Assembly (NCBI GenBank): GCA_021295655.1
Contig: JAGWBX010000021.1
Span: 1-64,000 of the forward strand
Reading direction: 5' to 3'
Length of the DNA stretch: 64,000 nt
Source: Candidatus Latescibacterota bacterium
GTDB lineage: Bacteria > Latescibacterota > UBA2968 > GCA-2709665
This document shows positions 44,712 through 53,422 of this stretch, in pieces (position 1 is the stretch's first letter; every line of letters starts with the position of its first letter). A program made the position numbers and the translations under genes. The notes below the pieces were generated by a model, which worked only from the letters and a program-made list of their open reading frames with translations, ran no database searches and was not told the DNA's origin.

Positions 44712-45903
44712 TATTCTCGCGGGCTTTTTCGCGCTGCACCTCGTTCAGGCGCCAGCGAACGCGGCGACGTTAGGCGGCACGGTACGGGACAGCGCAACGC
44801 TGGCGCCGTTGCCGTACGCCACGGTCATCCTGCCAGGATTGAAGCGTGGCGACCATACGGACCTTTATGGCCGCTTCACGGTCACGGATCTTCCGCCGGG
44901 CCCGATCAGCGTTCAGGTTTCGCTTGTCGGCTATCGGACCGCACGCCGTGAGATTGTCATACCCGGCATTGCCGGAAGCCGGCCGGACATCCTGCTTTCC
45001 CTGTCTCCGATGACCCTCAAGTCCCACGTTGACATGCCGCGCCCATCCCTGGATACCCTTCTCGAAAAAATCGGTCAGGAACCCCGTGAAAACGTCTTTC
45101 ACGCGCGCTACGCGGACCTCAGATCATATCGATTCGCCCTGGACGGGACCCAGACCCTGTTCGCCGACGGCCACGCCGGCGCCCGCGTCCTGGCACGGAT
45201 CGACTACAACGGTCGGGGATATTACCGGAACCCCGGGGAGATCGTCCAGGATATCACGGCGTACCGGTCGCGTCACGCGCCGGCGCAGCAATTCGGCATG
45301 CACCCCGGCGTGATCGTCAATATCCGGAGCGGCCGCCTCAACGGACGTGATTTCAACGTGGGTCCCCTGCCGCTGGCGTCGGACGCCAGGAGGGACTACC
45401 GCTATCGTCTGGTCAACACCGTACAGATGGGCGACGTGGCGGTTCACAAGATTCACGTCGAACCAAGAAGAAAAAGGCGACCCGGACTTGAGGGGGCCAT
45501 CTGGATTTCCGCAAACGATTTCTCGCTGGTGGGCTACGACCTGCGCCTGAACAAAAAGGGCCGAAATCCCCTCGGCGTCACCGAACTACGCACCTATCAG
45601 CAAAACGCGCTTTATTACGACCGTTACTGGCTGCCGGTTCTTCAAACCGTGCGAATTACGACCGACTCCGGCGCCCTGGCCGAACAGACCACGCGCATCG
45701 GCGGCTACACGTTGAACCCCGTACTTCCCGACTCCATCTTCAACCGGGACGCCTTTTCGATGCGACCGGATGCCACCCGGCGCGGCGTCGCCTATTGGAA
45801 GGCCCGGGAAGACAGCCTGGAGACTGCACAGAGGCGGGCAGTGGAGATGCTGCTCGAAACCAATACCGTTCCCCAGGGGTGGAAACGCCTGTTGAGCGAG
45901 TAG
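44689..45903 (+). CDS. Exported carboxypeptidase-regulatory-like domain protein
   Basis: 404 residues from ATG 44689, overlapping the BioF-like gene by 23 nt. Signal peptide FFSILAGFFALHLVQAPANA, then a CarboxypepD_reg-like beta-sandwich (ATLGGTVRDSATLAPLPYATVILPG ... HTDLYGRFTVTDLPPGP ... VSLVGYRTA) as in TonB-receptor/SusC-type plugs. The remaining 300 residues resemble the beta-rich DUF5686-type body (YYRNPGEIVQD, GAIWISANDFSLVGYDLRLNKKG, YYDRYWLPVLQTVRITTDSG). It is likely an outer-membrane or periplasmic protein. Role unknown. Confidence 0.72.
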   Translation: MFARPFFSILAGFFALHLVQAPANAATLGGTVRDSATLAPLPYATVILPGLKRGDHTDLYGRFTVTDLPPGPISVQVSLVGYRTARREIVIPGIAGSRPDILLSLSPMTLKSHVDMPRPSLDTLLEKIGQEPRENVFHARYADLRSYRFALDGTQTLFADGHAGARVLARIDYNGRGYYRNPGEIVQDITAYRSRHAPAQQFGMHPGVIVNIRSGRLNGRDFNVGPLPLASDARRDYRYRLVNTVQMGDVAVHKIHVEPRRKRRPGLEGAIWISANDFSLVGYDLRLNKKGRNPLGVTELRTYQQNALYYDRYWLPVLQTVRITTDSGALAEQTTRIGGYTLNPVLPDSIFNRDAFSMRPDATRRGVAYWKAREDSLETAQRRAVEMLLETNTVPQGWKRLLSE

Positions 45904-46006
45904 TCGACCGGCCGGGGTGCGGCGCGCCGGACACCCGGCTGACGGGACTCCGGATTTCGAGAACCGGGGATCGACGCCGGCTTCAAGATCGGATAAGGAG
46001 CAACAG

Positions 46007-46768
46007 ATGCGACAACAGACGACCGCACCGGAAGCGCTGAACCGCATCCGCGTTGTCCTCGCGGGCACCAAGGAGCCCGGCAACATCGGGTCCGTGGCGC
46101 GCGCCATGAAGAATATGGGACTCTCGAGGCTCTACCTTGTGGACCCGCCGGACCATACCTGCGGCGACGCCCGAAAGATGGCCCACGGCTCCGGCGAGGT
46201 ACTTTACGGCGCCACAGTCTGCGAATCGCTTGAGGAAGCCCTGTCAGGCACGGTATTTTCGGTGGGAACCACTCACCGGAAACGGGAGCACTTCAACGTC
46301 ATGTACGGACCGCGTCACGTGGCGGAAAAGCTGGTCTCCCTGCCCCGGGACGGCGAAGCCGCCCTCGTTTTCGGCCGGGAAGAAAACGGTCTGACCAACA
46401 ACGAACTGGGCCTTTGCAGCCTGATCGCCAATATCCCCACCGCACACAAATATCCCTCGCTGAATCTGTCGCAGGCCGTCCTCATCTTCGGCTATGAACT
46501 TTACCGCGCGGCGGCGAAGCCACGCGAGCAGCCGGAACTGGACCTGCCGACCTTTGAAGAAATGGAGTCGCTCTACACCCACCTCGACTCCGCGCTGGAC
46601 AAGCTGGGTTTTCCAGCCGACTACATGCCCAAAGCCTTCCCGCGGTCCATCCGCCGTCTCTTCGGCCGCATATCCATGGATCGCCGAGACGTTGCCACCA
46701 TGCACAGGATCTTCCGCCAGATCGACAAATTCGTCGCCGTACACAAAACTGACGCGGAATCAGGATGA
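46007..46768 (+). CDS. trmJ: tRNA (cytidine/uridine-2'-O-)-methyltransferase TrmJ
   Basis: 253 residues from ATG 46007 with AAGGAG 6 nt upstream. SPOUT (SpoU) motifs are complete: VLAGTKEPGNIGSVARAMKNMG, ALVFGREENGLTNNEL, IPTAHKYPSLNLSQAV. The C-terminal helical extension (YTHLDSALDKLGFP, FPRSIRRLFGRISMDRRDV) is the TrmJ-specific tail. It methylates the 2'-O of residue 32 in several tRNAs. It ends before a strong hairpin and the convergent GNAT gene. Confidence 0.93.
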   Translation: MRQQTTAPEALNRIRVVLAGTKEPGNIGSVARAMKNMGLSRLYLVDPPDHTCGDARKMAHGSGEVLYGATVCESLEEALSGTVFSVGTTHRKREHFNVMYGPRHVAEKLVSLPRDGEAALVFGREENGLTNNELGLCSLIANIPTAHKYPSLNLSQAVLIFGYELYRAAAKPREQPELDLPTFEEMESLYTHLDSALDKLGFPADYMPKAFPRSIRRLFGRISMDRRDVATMHRIFRQIDKFVAVHKTDAESG

Positions 46769-46819
46769 TCCCGCGCCCGAAGGCGTGCTCCCGCCGTGCT
46801 CCGCGTTGTATTGGGCGCC

Positions 46820-46851
46820 CGGGCGACGCTGCCCGGTTACGCAGTCGCCCG
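46820..46851. terminator. Hairpin between convergent trmJ and GNAT
   Basis: CGGGCGA (46820-46826) pairs with TCGCCCG (46845-46851), and inside it CTGC pairs with GCAG with a 2-nt bulge. No U tract follows on either strand, so it is a stable hairpin between convergent genes rather than a classic terminator. Confidence 0.35.
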
Positions 46852-46859
46852 ATTCACCA

Positions 46860-47354
46860 TTAAGTGCCCACGACTCTGCTGCGTCGTTCCATCAGGACAA
46901 CGTCTCGCCATACCCCATTCAGCCGGCCCATCCGTTCCTGCCTGCCCACTTCCCGGAACCCGAATGCCTTCTGGAGCGCGATGCTGGCGGCGTTTTCCGG
47001 AAACACCCCGCCCTGAAGGGTCCAGATCCCGGCGCGTTCCGATGCGTTAACGAGTTCCGCCATCAGGGCCTTGCCGACGCCTCTTCCCCTGAAGCCGGAC
47101 CCGACGTACACGCTGACTTCCGCAACGCCCGTATGTACGCACCGGCTCGAGACCGGACTCAGGGCGGCCCAACCCGTAATCTCACCCGCTACCCGGGCGA
47201 CAAGCCGGCACGCCTCCAGATGGCTTCTGTCCCAGGCGTCCCAATCAGGGACTTCCACGTCGAAAGACGCGTGTCCGGTGGCGATGCCTTCCTCGTAAAT
47301 GCGTCGCACCGTCTCCCAGACATCCGGTGTCATCGGCGTGACGATCGGATTCAT
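46860..47354 (-). CDS. GNAT acetyltransferase, phosphinothricin-acetyltransferase-like
   Basis: 164 residues from ATG 47354. VRRIYEEGIATGHASFDVEVPDW is the Pat/Bar-type N-terminus, and VYVGSGFRGRGVGKALMAELV is the acetyl-CoA loop (Q/RxxGxG/A). FRE-VGRQERMGRLNGVWRDVVLMER matches the C-terminus. N-acetylation of a phosphinothricin-, methionine-sulfone-like or other amino compound is expected. AGGAAG precedes the ATG. It is the last gene of the minus-strand accessory run. Confidence 0.88.
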   Translation of the reverse strand: MNPIVTPMTPDVWETVRRIYEEGIATGHASFDVEVPDWDAWDRSHLEACRLVARVAGEITGWAALSPVSSRCVHTGVAEVSVYVGSGFRGRGVGKALMAELVNASERAGIWTLQGGVFPENAASIALQKAFGFREVGRQERMGRLNGVWRDVVLMERRSRVVGT

Positions 47355-47379
47355 CGGCGGGCTTCCTGTCACGTGAGAA

Positions 47380-48246
47380 TCAAAGGCGGTCGGGGAAGTA
47401 TCTGAAGAGATGCGTCTGCCATTGCGACAGGGGGCTCCGGCCGGTCCGTTCGTAGAACGCCAGGGAGTCCCGCGCATTCATGGCCTGAGAGCGTCGTAAC
47501 GGATTGCAGAATTCATACCCCAATCCTCCCCTGGACTCTTCTCTCGCGTACACCTTCAGACAGTTCAGGAGATCGGTTCGCCCGAGATCGAAGGGGACGC
47601 ACACGCTTCTCGCCAGGATGCCCTCGTGGAAGAACCCGGGGACGTCGCGCTCCAGCCCTGCAATCCTCCGTCTGCCGTACTGATACGAAATGCTCAGGAA
47701 GACCCGGCCGCCGTCGCGAAGATACTTCCTGGCGCCGCAAAGCACAGCCCGCCGGTATCCGAATCCGTCATCGTCCTTGCTTGCGTCCGGATTGGCGATA
47801 AGAAAATCCGCACGCCCGCTGAGCAACTCGAGCGAACGCCTGTCGCCATCCGCGGACGGTGTGTATGAGTCCGAATGCATGAACGCTACTTTTTCTTCGA
47901 CGCCGTTCAACCTGGCGTTCCGCCGGGCGACGGACAGGTTTGTTTCGTCGATCTCCAACCCGACAACCCGGTCGACTCCGGGTGTGCGCGCGGCCATGAT
48001 GGACAGGCAGCCCCCGCCGCTTCCCCAGTCGATGCCGATTCCCGAAAGCAGGTGTTTGTGGCTGCCGATGGCCTCGATGGAAATCATGCTGGCCGGCGTG
48101 ATGGGTGTCGTGCCCGGTGGATGCATTAGCCTGATTTCTCCAAGTCCACCGGTGACGGCATTGTCCAGCGTCGTCTCACCGCGCTTACGCGAAAAGGAAT
48201 CTTTGCTACCGGAAGCAGTTGGTTCGTTTCTCCTGCGCTTCGCCAT
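47380..48246 (-). CDS. Class I SAM-dependent methyltransferase, small-substrate type
   Basis: 288 residues. LSGIGIDWGSGGGCLSIMAAR is the SAM motif I, VVGLEIDETNLSVARRNARLN motif II, and FLIANPDASKDDD motif IV, similar to PrmA/50S L11-like N-methyltransferases, where NPP is usual but NPD is seen here. The N-terminus is basic and disordered (AKRRRNEPTASGSKDS). Substrate unknown. It is 45 nt from the VOC gene upstream on the same strand. Confidence 0.82.
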   Translation of the reverse strand: MAKRRRNEPTASGSKDSFSRKRGETTLDNAVTGGLGEIRLMHPPGTTPITPASMISIEAIGSHKHLLSGIGIDWGSGGGCLSIMAARTPGVDRVVGLEIDETNLSVARRNARLNGVEEKVAFMHSDSYTPSADGDRRSLELLSGRADFLIANPDASKDDDGFGYRRAVLCGARKYLRDGGRVFLSISYQYGRRRIAGLERDVPGFFHEGILARSVCVPFDLGRTDLLNCLKVYAREESRGGLGYEFCNPLRRSQAMNARDSLAFYERTGRSPLSQWQTHLFRYFPDRL

Positions 48247-48291
48247 CGCGAAATCTCCGTTCGTAATCTGTCCGACTTATGCGCGCAATAT

Positions 48292-48675
48292 CTATCCGCA
48301 GGTGCCGTCGTTTCTGCGGTGGATGCAGAGCAGGTTCCCCCACGGGTCCTTGATCCATGCCATCCGGCAGCTTCCGCTGTCGGCGGGCTCCATTACGATT
48401 TCCACGCCCTTCCCTCGCAGTTCCTCCACCGCCTCGTCCACGTCGTCCACCGCGAACGCGATGCCGGGACGTCCCGCCTCCTCCTCCCAGCAGACCAGCG
48501 CAAGGCTGACGGGACGCATATCGAACTCCGTCCACGTGTCCCGGCTTCCGTCGCCCTTGAGCACCCTGTCGTTGATGAAATCCTGATCCAGCCCCAGCAC
48601 ATCCCGGTAGAAGCGAACCGCCTCCCTCGTATCGGTCACGTGGGAAATCACGAAGTCGATCGCTTTGACCTTCAC
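48292..48675 (-). CDS. VOC (glyoxalase/bleomycin-resistance) family protein
   Basis: 127 residues from GTG 48675, with GGAGGAGG upstream. IDFVISHVTDTREAVRFYRDVLGLDQ, IAFAVDDVDEAVEELRGKG and SCRMAWIKDPWGNLLCIHR are the two beta-alpha-beta-beta-beta units of the family. Two potential metal ligands, a His in the first strand and an acidic residue in WTEFD, are kept. Lyase, dioxygenase or resistance roles occur in the family; none can be selected. Confidence 0.86.
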   Translation of the reverse strand: MKVKAIDFVISHVTDTREAVRFYRDVLGLDQDFINDRVLKGDGSRDTWTEFDMRPVSLALVCWEEEAGRPGIAFAVDDVDEAVEELRGKGVEIVMEPADSGSCRMAWIKDPWGNLLCIHRRNDGTCG

Positions 48676-48726
48676 GAGTCATACCCTCCTCCCGAAACGT
48701 CGCGTCTGGCGGCGTTCCGGCATTCC

Positions 48727-49209
48727 TCAATCCTTCAGTCGCTTCTCCATCACGATCACATCACGCACGATCCCACACGGAAGCCTCTCCGGAGACCGGT
48801 CTACTTGTGTATATCCGTTGGCGCGGTAGAAGTTGGGCGCCGCGACGTTGTATTCCGTATAACACAACCGGGAGGCGTGATGTCCCGCAAGCTGAATCTC
48901 CTCCTCGGCCACCAGCAATAGAATACTCCCGATTCCACGTCTTTGAAAGGAGGGATGGACCCACAGATCGGCGACTTCGCGGCCATCCGTGCTCGTCAGA
49001 CCGAGGATTCGAGACCGATACGCCGCGACAGTGACCGTCGGCCAGACGTCCGGGAATCGCTTGCTCTCGGAATTCGCTTCCATCCAATCCCACACAGCAT
49101 CCATCGGCGCCAGTTCGCAGTTTCCGGAAAGCCAGGACCGCTGCGCCAGGTCAATGAGCGCCGGGACGTCCGCCTTGACGGCGCGGCGGGCCTTGAATTC
49201 GAGTTTCAT
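48727..49209 (-). CDS. GNAT acetyltransferase
   Basis: 160 residues from ATG 49209 with GGAGAGAAG upstream. RRAVKADVPALIDLAQRSW is the start, and VADLWVHPSFQRRGIGSILLLVAEEE holds the acetyl-CoA loop. YNVAAPNFYRANGYTQVDRS is the C-terminal part. It overlaps the preceding methyltransferase stop by 4 nt (ATGA), so the two are translated together. Confidence 0.86.
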   Translation of the reverse strand: MKLEFKARRAVKADVPALIDLAQRSWLSGNCELAPMDAVWDWMEANSESKRFPDVWPTVTVAAYRSRILGLTSTDGREVADLWVHPSFQRRGIGSILLLVAEEEIQLAGHHASRLCYTEYNVAAPNFYRANGYTQVDRSPERLPCGIVRDVIVMEKRLKD

Positions 49210-49997
49210 TGACTTCTCTCCACGGGTGCCAATGGCTTCATCAGAACCGTCCACGTACCTGGCAAGCCGAGAGCATCGGCGCTCTCCGGACAGACCTTCA
49301 TCGGCCGTAAATCGAGAATCTCGAGAAATCCCGCGAGTATTTCTCTAAGCCTATTCTCGGTATAACCGATGCCCGGAGGCATCTGTCCACGTTCGTATAT
49401 TTCCCAGTCTTCGACGGGTTGACCGCCGGTCGTGTCGAAACAGGTCATGCCGAAGAATCCGTTCGGGTTTATAGCCTGCCGAACCAATTCGAGATAGTAT
49501 GGCCTTCGATGCGGCGGAAGATGATGGAACAGACCGGCGTCGTACGCAACGTCGTAATGGTTGTCACGCAATGTTACGTCAAAGACCGACCCAACGATGA
49601 AATTGGTGCGAACCCCCTCTTCCTCCGCAATCAAACGCCCTCTCGCGATCGCGACCCGCGACAGATCGATGGCGTCAACCCTGAAACCTGCCTTCGCCAG
49701 ATAAATCGCGTTCCGACCGATCCCGCATCCCAGATCAATGGCGTTACCCGACCTGAGGCGCCCGTGATTTACGAAACCGACCAGATTCTCATCCGGGACG
49801 TTCCTCAGAAAAGGCGGCGTCCGCTTTCCCTCCGTGTAGAACGACTCCCAATCAATCTTTCCAGCCAGAGAATGATCGAGAAGCTCCGCGTCTTTGGCGG
49901 TATGGAAGTGACGTCGCGAGATATCTTCCATTCGAAGCACCACATTTGGGGGTGGCGTTGGGCTTTTCAAACCGTCCTCAAAAATGAGAATCCCCAA
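49206..49997 (-). CDS. Class I SAM-dependent methyltransferase, SAM-binding core
   Basis: 263 residues from TTG 49997; ATG 49931 (MEDISRRHF) is the alternative. Motif I is NAIDLGCGIGRNAIYLA, with FRVDAIDLSRVAIARG and a later YDVAYDAGLFHHLPPHRR (motif IV/V). The core matches methyltransferases acting on small molecules. The TTG start overlaps the NIF3 stop by 20 nt. It is co-oriented and coupled with the downstream GNAT gene. Confidence 0.8.
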   Translation of the reverse strand: MGILIFEDGLKSPTPPPNVVLRMEDISRRHFHTAKDAELLDHSLAGKIDWESFYTEGKRTPPFLRNVPDENLVGFVNHGRLRSGNAIDLGCGIGRNAIYLAKAGFRVDAIDLSRVAIARGRLIAEEEGVRTNFIVGSVFDVTLRDNHYDVAYDAGLFHHLPPHRRPYYLELVRQAINPNGFFGMTCFDTTGGQPVEDWEIYERGQMPPGIGYTENRLREILAGFLEILDLRPMKVCPESADALGLPGTWTVLMKPLAPVERSQ

Positions 49998-50697
49998 GAT
50001 GCCCCTTCAATTCCAGCCCGATTGCGCCAGCGATTCTTTCTGCAAAGGCGCGTACGCCGGGCAACTCGGTATAGTTGTGCGAAAACACGAGAACGTTCAC
50101 CTTTCGGTGTTTCCCGTACTCCAGCAGATAGAGATTCGTCTCCCCCGTGACGTACAGATCGATATCGTATTGCAACGCGTCCCGTAAACGTGTGGTATAG
50201 ATACCCGCACCCGTTACCGTGCCTACCCTGCGCACGGGACGGTTTGCGTCATGCTCTCTACAGGGCTCCTCTGATAACAATGCGGTCAGTCTCTCGCGCA
50301 CCGCGGTCAGTGGTACGGATCCGGGGAGTTCGCCCACCCTACCCTCCGCATGCTTCAGAACTGCCACCGGTACACAGCCGATCTTCGACAGCAGTGTTGC
50401 AGAGGTCCCGAATTCCGCCAGGTCCAGCGGGAGGTGCGCCCACACGTGCGTGAGTCGGTTTTCCTTCAAGAGAGATTGGACCTCCTCCCGCTGCTCGAAC
50501 ATGAAATCCCAGGCATCATGGTGGGAGACAATGACATCCACGTTCCGATCGACTGCCGCCCGAATCGTCTCCTGCGTAATCGTGGTCGCATAGCCCACAG
50601 TAGACGGATGGTGGCAATAAGCCCCAATGCCCCATTCATCCGGGTGGGCGTCCAGCAGTTCCCTGCCGAATAGGTCATTCAGGATGTCGCGAATCAC
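49978..50697 (-). CDS. NIF3/YbgI-like dinuclear metal-centre protein
   Basis: About 239 residues from GTG 50697 (TTG 50715 is possible; AGAGG lies just before the GTG). VDVIVSHHDAWDF contains the HH-D metal motif, with HVWAHLPLDLAEFG and a later GTVTGAGIYTTRL block and VTGETNLYLL. NIF3 proteins form hexameric toroids binding two metals; function is unclear. Length is close to the compact YbgI version. It sits among the accessory genes with no obvious partner. Confidence 0.84.
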   Translation of the reverse strand: MIRDILNDLFGRELLDAHPDEWGIGAYCHHPSTVGYATTITQETIRAAVDRNVDVIVSHHDAWDFMFEQREEVQSLLKENRLTHVWAHLPLDLAEFGTSATLLSKIGCVPVAVLKHAEGRVGELPGSVPLTAVRERLTALLSEEPCREHDANRPVRRVGTVTGAGIYTTRLRDALQYDIDLYVTGETNLYLLEYGKHRKVNVLVFSHNYTELPGVRAFAERIAGAIGLELKGHLGDSHF

Positions 50698-50818
50698 AGG
50701 TCCTCTTCGTATCAAACCGAATCGTCTCTCTTAACGCATTCAGCGCCAAACCCATCCGTCGAACCGGATCGACGCCATCTACACACGCAAGTGTGTGTAT
50801 GCTCCAGGGCCCCTGGCG

Positions 50819-51706
50819 TCACAGGACCATCCACACGCCGCCCACACAGAGAACCACGCCCGCCACCAGCGGCAGTGTCAGCTTCTCCTTCAGGAAAATG
50901 ACCGACGTCACCATCCCGAGAACGGGTGACACGGACGCCAGGGTGGCCATCTTCGCCGGCCCGATCCGGGCGATCGCCATCACATATAGCAATGACCCGG
51001 CACCCACGCCCACAATCCCGCTGGCTGCCACAACCATCAGCGCCCGCCGGTCGATATCCCGGATACGCATCACCGGCCCCACCCAGGCACGGGCAAGCAG
51101 GAGAACGGCGGCCGTGAGCGGGACGCGGACGCTGTTGGCCTGTACAGACGTCATATTCGCGATCGCCGGTTTGAGCATCACCGTACTCAGGCCCCACAAC
51201 AGGCAGGCCAGCAGCGCGAGGGAAACGCCAGGGACCAGCCGGTCGGGCCGCCCGCCGGACGGCTGGCGGGCCCGGCTCGAAAGAAAGACCACCCCCGCCG
51301 TAACCAGGCAGATCCCGAGAAAGAACTTCGGGCTGAATGGATTGTCCAGCAGGACCCACTCGAAGAAAAACGTGGAAAGGGGGAAGGTCCCCGACAGCGC
51401 CATCGCGCGGGATACGCCGATCTCCCTGATCGCCGCAAGGTACATCGTTTCGCCCACGGCCATGCCGATCAGCAGACCACCGACCAGAAGCGCCCACTCT
51501 GTTCCGGTTACCACCGAATAGCTGGATAACGGCGGACCGAACGGAAGCAGCGCCCAGAAGAAGACCGTGGCCACGGCGCACCGGATGCCGTTCATCATCG
51601 CCGGCGGGATGGCCTGAGACTGCGTGCGGACCATCAGGCTGTTCACCGCCCAGACCAGCGAGCACGACAGTCCGAAGATCTCGCCTGCAGAGATCGAGAA
51701 CCCCAA
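50819..51706 (-). CDS. EamA/DMT-family transporter
   Basis: 295 residues from TTG 51706, ten membrane helices in two EamA halves (GLSCSLVWAVNSLMVRTQ, LLVGGLLIGMAVGETMYLAAI, GVSLALLACLLWGLSTVMLKPAI, VVAASGIVGVGAGSLLYVMAI, VAGVVLCVGGVWMVL). Likely a metabolite exporter. A palindromic stretch (TACACAC-N6-GTGTGTA, about 50774-50793) lies between it and NIF3. It is separate from both neighbours by about 100-200 nt. Confidence 0.88.
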   Translation of the reverse strand: MGFSISAGEIFGLSCSLVWAVNSLMVRTQSQAIPPAMMNGIRCAVATVFFWALLPFGPPLSSYSVVTGTEWALLVGGLLIGMAVGETMYLAAIREIGVSRAMALSGTFPLSTFFFEWVLLDNPFSPKFFLGICLVTAGVVFLSSRARQPSGGRPDRLVPGVSLALLACLLWGLSTVMLKPAIANMTSVQANSVRVPLTAAVLLLARAWVGPVMRIRDIDRRALMVVAASGIVGVGAGSLLYVMAIARIGPAKMATLASVSPVLGMVTSVIFLKEKLTLPLVAGVVLCVGGVWMVL

Positions 51707-51909
51707 TATGATGCCCCACGCGCGTTCTGACGAATCAACACCCGACTATTCGGGGGAGGTGATTTCGAAATTCGATGGCCGGTGACGGCCGTTCGGATGG
51801 AATGGCGCAACCGCCGGCCCGGGCCACCCGTTGACGGGCGAACCCTGCAGGCAAGCGGCGTTCGCGCCGCGCGACAGCAGAGGGCGGACGGTGCGTTTCG
51901 CTGCGCCGA

Positions 51910-52317
51910 TCAGACCTCGTACTTTCGGCTGACAATGGGTACGCCGGGATCGTTGGCGATCACGTAGAAGACCAGGTCGTCGGTGTCGCTGGCGTTCCGG
52001 ATCCGGTGCCGGGTACAGGCCGGCTGCATGAAGCAGTCTCCGGCAACGGCTTCGGTGGATTCCCCATCCCGATCCACCACGGCGCGGCCCGATACGACAA
52101 TGAAGAACTCCCACATCCGGTCGTGCGAATGCACGGGACACGGACGCGCGCCCGGGGGAAGACGGGTCAGTTCCACGTCGAACGGATGCGGCGTTTCCGG
52201 TGTGTTTCCCAGAGCAACCGAGACGTGGCGGCGAAATCGCTCGTACTTTCCGGTCTTCCACGTCCATTCCTGATGTTCTTCAGGCACGTCGTCCAGATTG
52301 ATTTTCCACGGCGTCAT
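51910..52317 (-). CDS. Cupin-domain protein
   Basis: 135 residues. PFDVELTRLPPGARPCPVHSHDRMWEFFIVVSG is motif 1 (HxH...E) and GDCFMQPACTRHRIRN motif 2 (H). A small metal-binding jelly roll; the first residues carry basic-aromatic EWTWKTGKYERFRRHV. Either a sugar-binding, dioxygenase-like or regulatory cupin is possible. It starts right of an empty 321-bp gap. Confidence 0.82.
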   Translation of the reverse strand: MTPWKINLDDVPEEHQEWTWKTGKYERFRRHVSVALGNTPETPHPFDVELTRLPPGARPCPVHSHDRMWEFFIVVSGRAVVDRDGESTEAVAGDCFMQPACTRHRIRNASDTDDLVFYVIANDPGVPIVSRKYEV

Positions 52318-52638
52318 GAGTCGCTTACCTCCGGGTATGGTTTGTGACGAAAACCTGGATCACCGAGCTTAGGGCTGGCATGCGCTTCGCGTATCTTCCT
52401 TACTTCCCCCACGACCGAATCTCGCCTAATCACGTCATTCCTCCAGTGGTGCCTGGCCACGGATCTCTGCTTCGCTGTTAGCCGCTGATGAGTGAATTCA
52501 GGATCGAAACATTATCCGTGGCTGCACTCATCGGTCTACAATGTCAATATGCCTGATTCCTCTGCCGAGTTTAGTCAGTAGTCTCTTCGCAAACCGAATG
52601 GACCAACTATCCTGTGTCAGCCAACTCTTCGGCAGACT
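52318..52638. other. Empty intergenic region
   Basis: About 321 bp between the cupin gene and the PIN-domain toxin. It is A+T-richer than average; I see no gene, hairpin or repeat. Confidence 0.4.
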
Positions 52639-53061
52639 TTAAGAATCCTCCAACCGCTTCAGGAAATCATCTGGCGGGAGAATCTCAATCCCACGAAAGG
52701 GACTCAACGCCAGCAAATCGGCATCACCACTGATGATATGATCTGCTGATCCACTTACAGCCAGTTCGAGGAACTTATCATCTTTTGGATCTCGGCAGAT
52801 CCTGATTTGGGCGCCAGGTTCGATGAATCTTGCACGCCCGACTAACGCTTGAAGGAATTCGTCCCGATCCTCCTCGGTCACATATCGCCGAAATTTCTCC
52901 CGACTCATCACTGCGGCTATTTCCTCTAATGCCGACAGGGATAGCAACACCTGACCGTTTTGAAGCGCATTCCGAAACGCTTGACCCGGCTTCGAATGCT
53001 CAAAAATGAGCGCACTGACAAGCACATTAGTGTCGAAAACATAGCGTGCATTACTGTTCAT
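52639..53061 (-). CDS. PIN-domain toxin (VapC-like)
   Basis: 140 residues. The PIN acidic set is visible: YVFDTNVLVSALI at the start (D-T-N), LEEIAAV in the middle, and ICRDPKDDKFLELAV with a final HIISGDADLLAL (GDxDLL). It is the PIN_3/VapC-like RNase type of the putative toxin-antitoxin class. It overlaps the antitoxin gene by 11 nt and follows it. RNase activity inferred from the family. Confidence 0.88.
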   Translation of the reverse strand: MNSNARYVFDTNVLVSALIFEHSKPGQAFRNALQNGQVLLSLSALEEIAAVMSREKFRRYVTEEDRDEFLQALVGRARFIEPGAQIRICRDPKDDKFLELAVSGSADHIISGDADLLALSPFRGIEILPPDDFLKRLEDS

Positions 53062-53278
53062 TCAGGATGGACTCCAGAATCTCTGGTGTCATTCCTCGCT
53101 CTCGTGCCTTGCAACTGATCTCGCTCATAACCACTTCAAGGGGCTTTTTTGCCCGTCCCACCTCGCTAAGCTTGAGGCTGAGCAGGGCATTCAACTTGCG
53201 TTGTTCTACTTCGTTTGCGGTCTCGTAAGTTTGAGCCGCTTCAGTGCTGACACGAATTCGAATAACTCTTGTTTCCAT
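53051..53278 (-). CDS. Antitoxin-like partner of the PIN toxin
   Basis: 75 residues from ATG 53278, preceded by GGAGAACGAT. METRVIRIRVSTEAAQTYETA resembles a short beta/RHH-like N-terminus, then a charged helical tail (LNALLSLKLSEVGRAKKP, MSEISCKARERGMTPEILESIL). The upstream extension in the ORF track to 53401 lacks a start signal and is not part of it. Promoter TTGTTG-N17-TAAATT at 53359-53331 on this strand. Probably neutralises the PIN toxin. Confidence 0.7.
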   Translation of the reverse strand: METRVIRIRVSTEAAQTYETANEVEQRKLNALLSLKLSEVGRAKKPLEVVMSEISCKARERGMTPEILESILNEQ

Positions 53279-53330
53279 ATCGTTCTCCATTTCAATTTTC
53301 AACTGGTCGAATCTCAAAATACACAGTTCA

Positions 53331-53359
53331 AATTTACCCTTACGCTCACCGATCAACAA
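53331..53359 (-). promoter_or_regulatory. Promoter of the PIN toxin-antitoxin pair
   Basis: Minus strand TTGTTG (53359-53354), 17 nt, TAAATT (53336-53331); start near 53324 gives a leader of about 46 nt before the antitoxin ATG. Confidence 0.4.
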
Positions 53360-53422
53360 GGCAAATTCCGAGTCAACTAATTTTTCCGGTCCATCCAGCA
53401 CCAGCTATCCCCGGGTCCCGTC

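Noticed and set aside
48206-48730. 174-aa ORF overlapping the VOC gene
   Set aside because: A shadow frame with an Arg/Gly-rich composition; the VOC frame carries the family motifs and GGAGGAGG-supported start.
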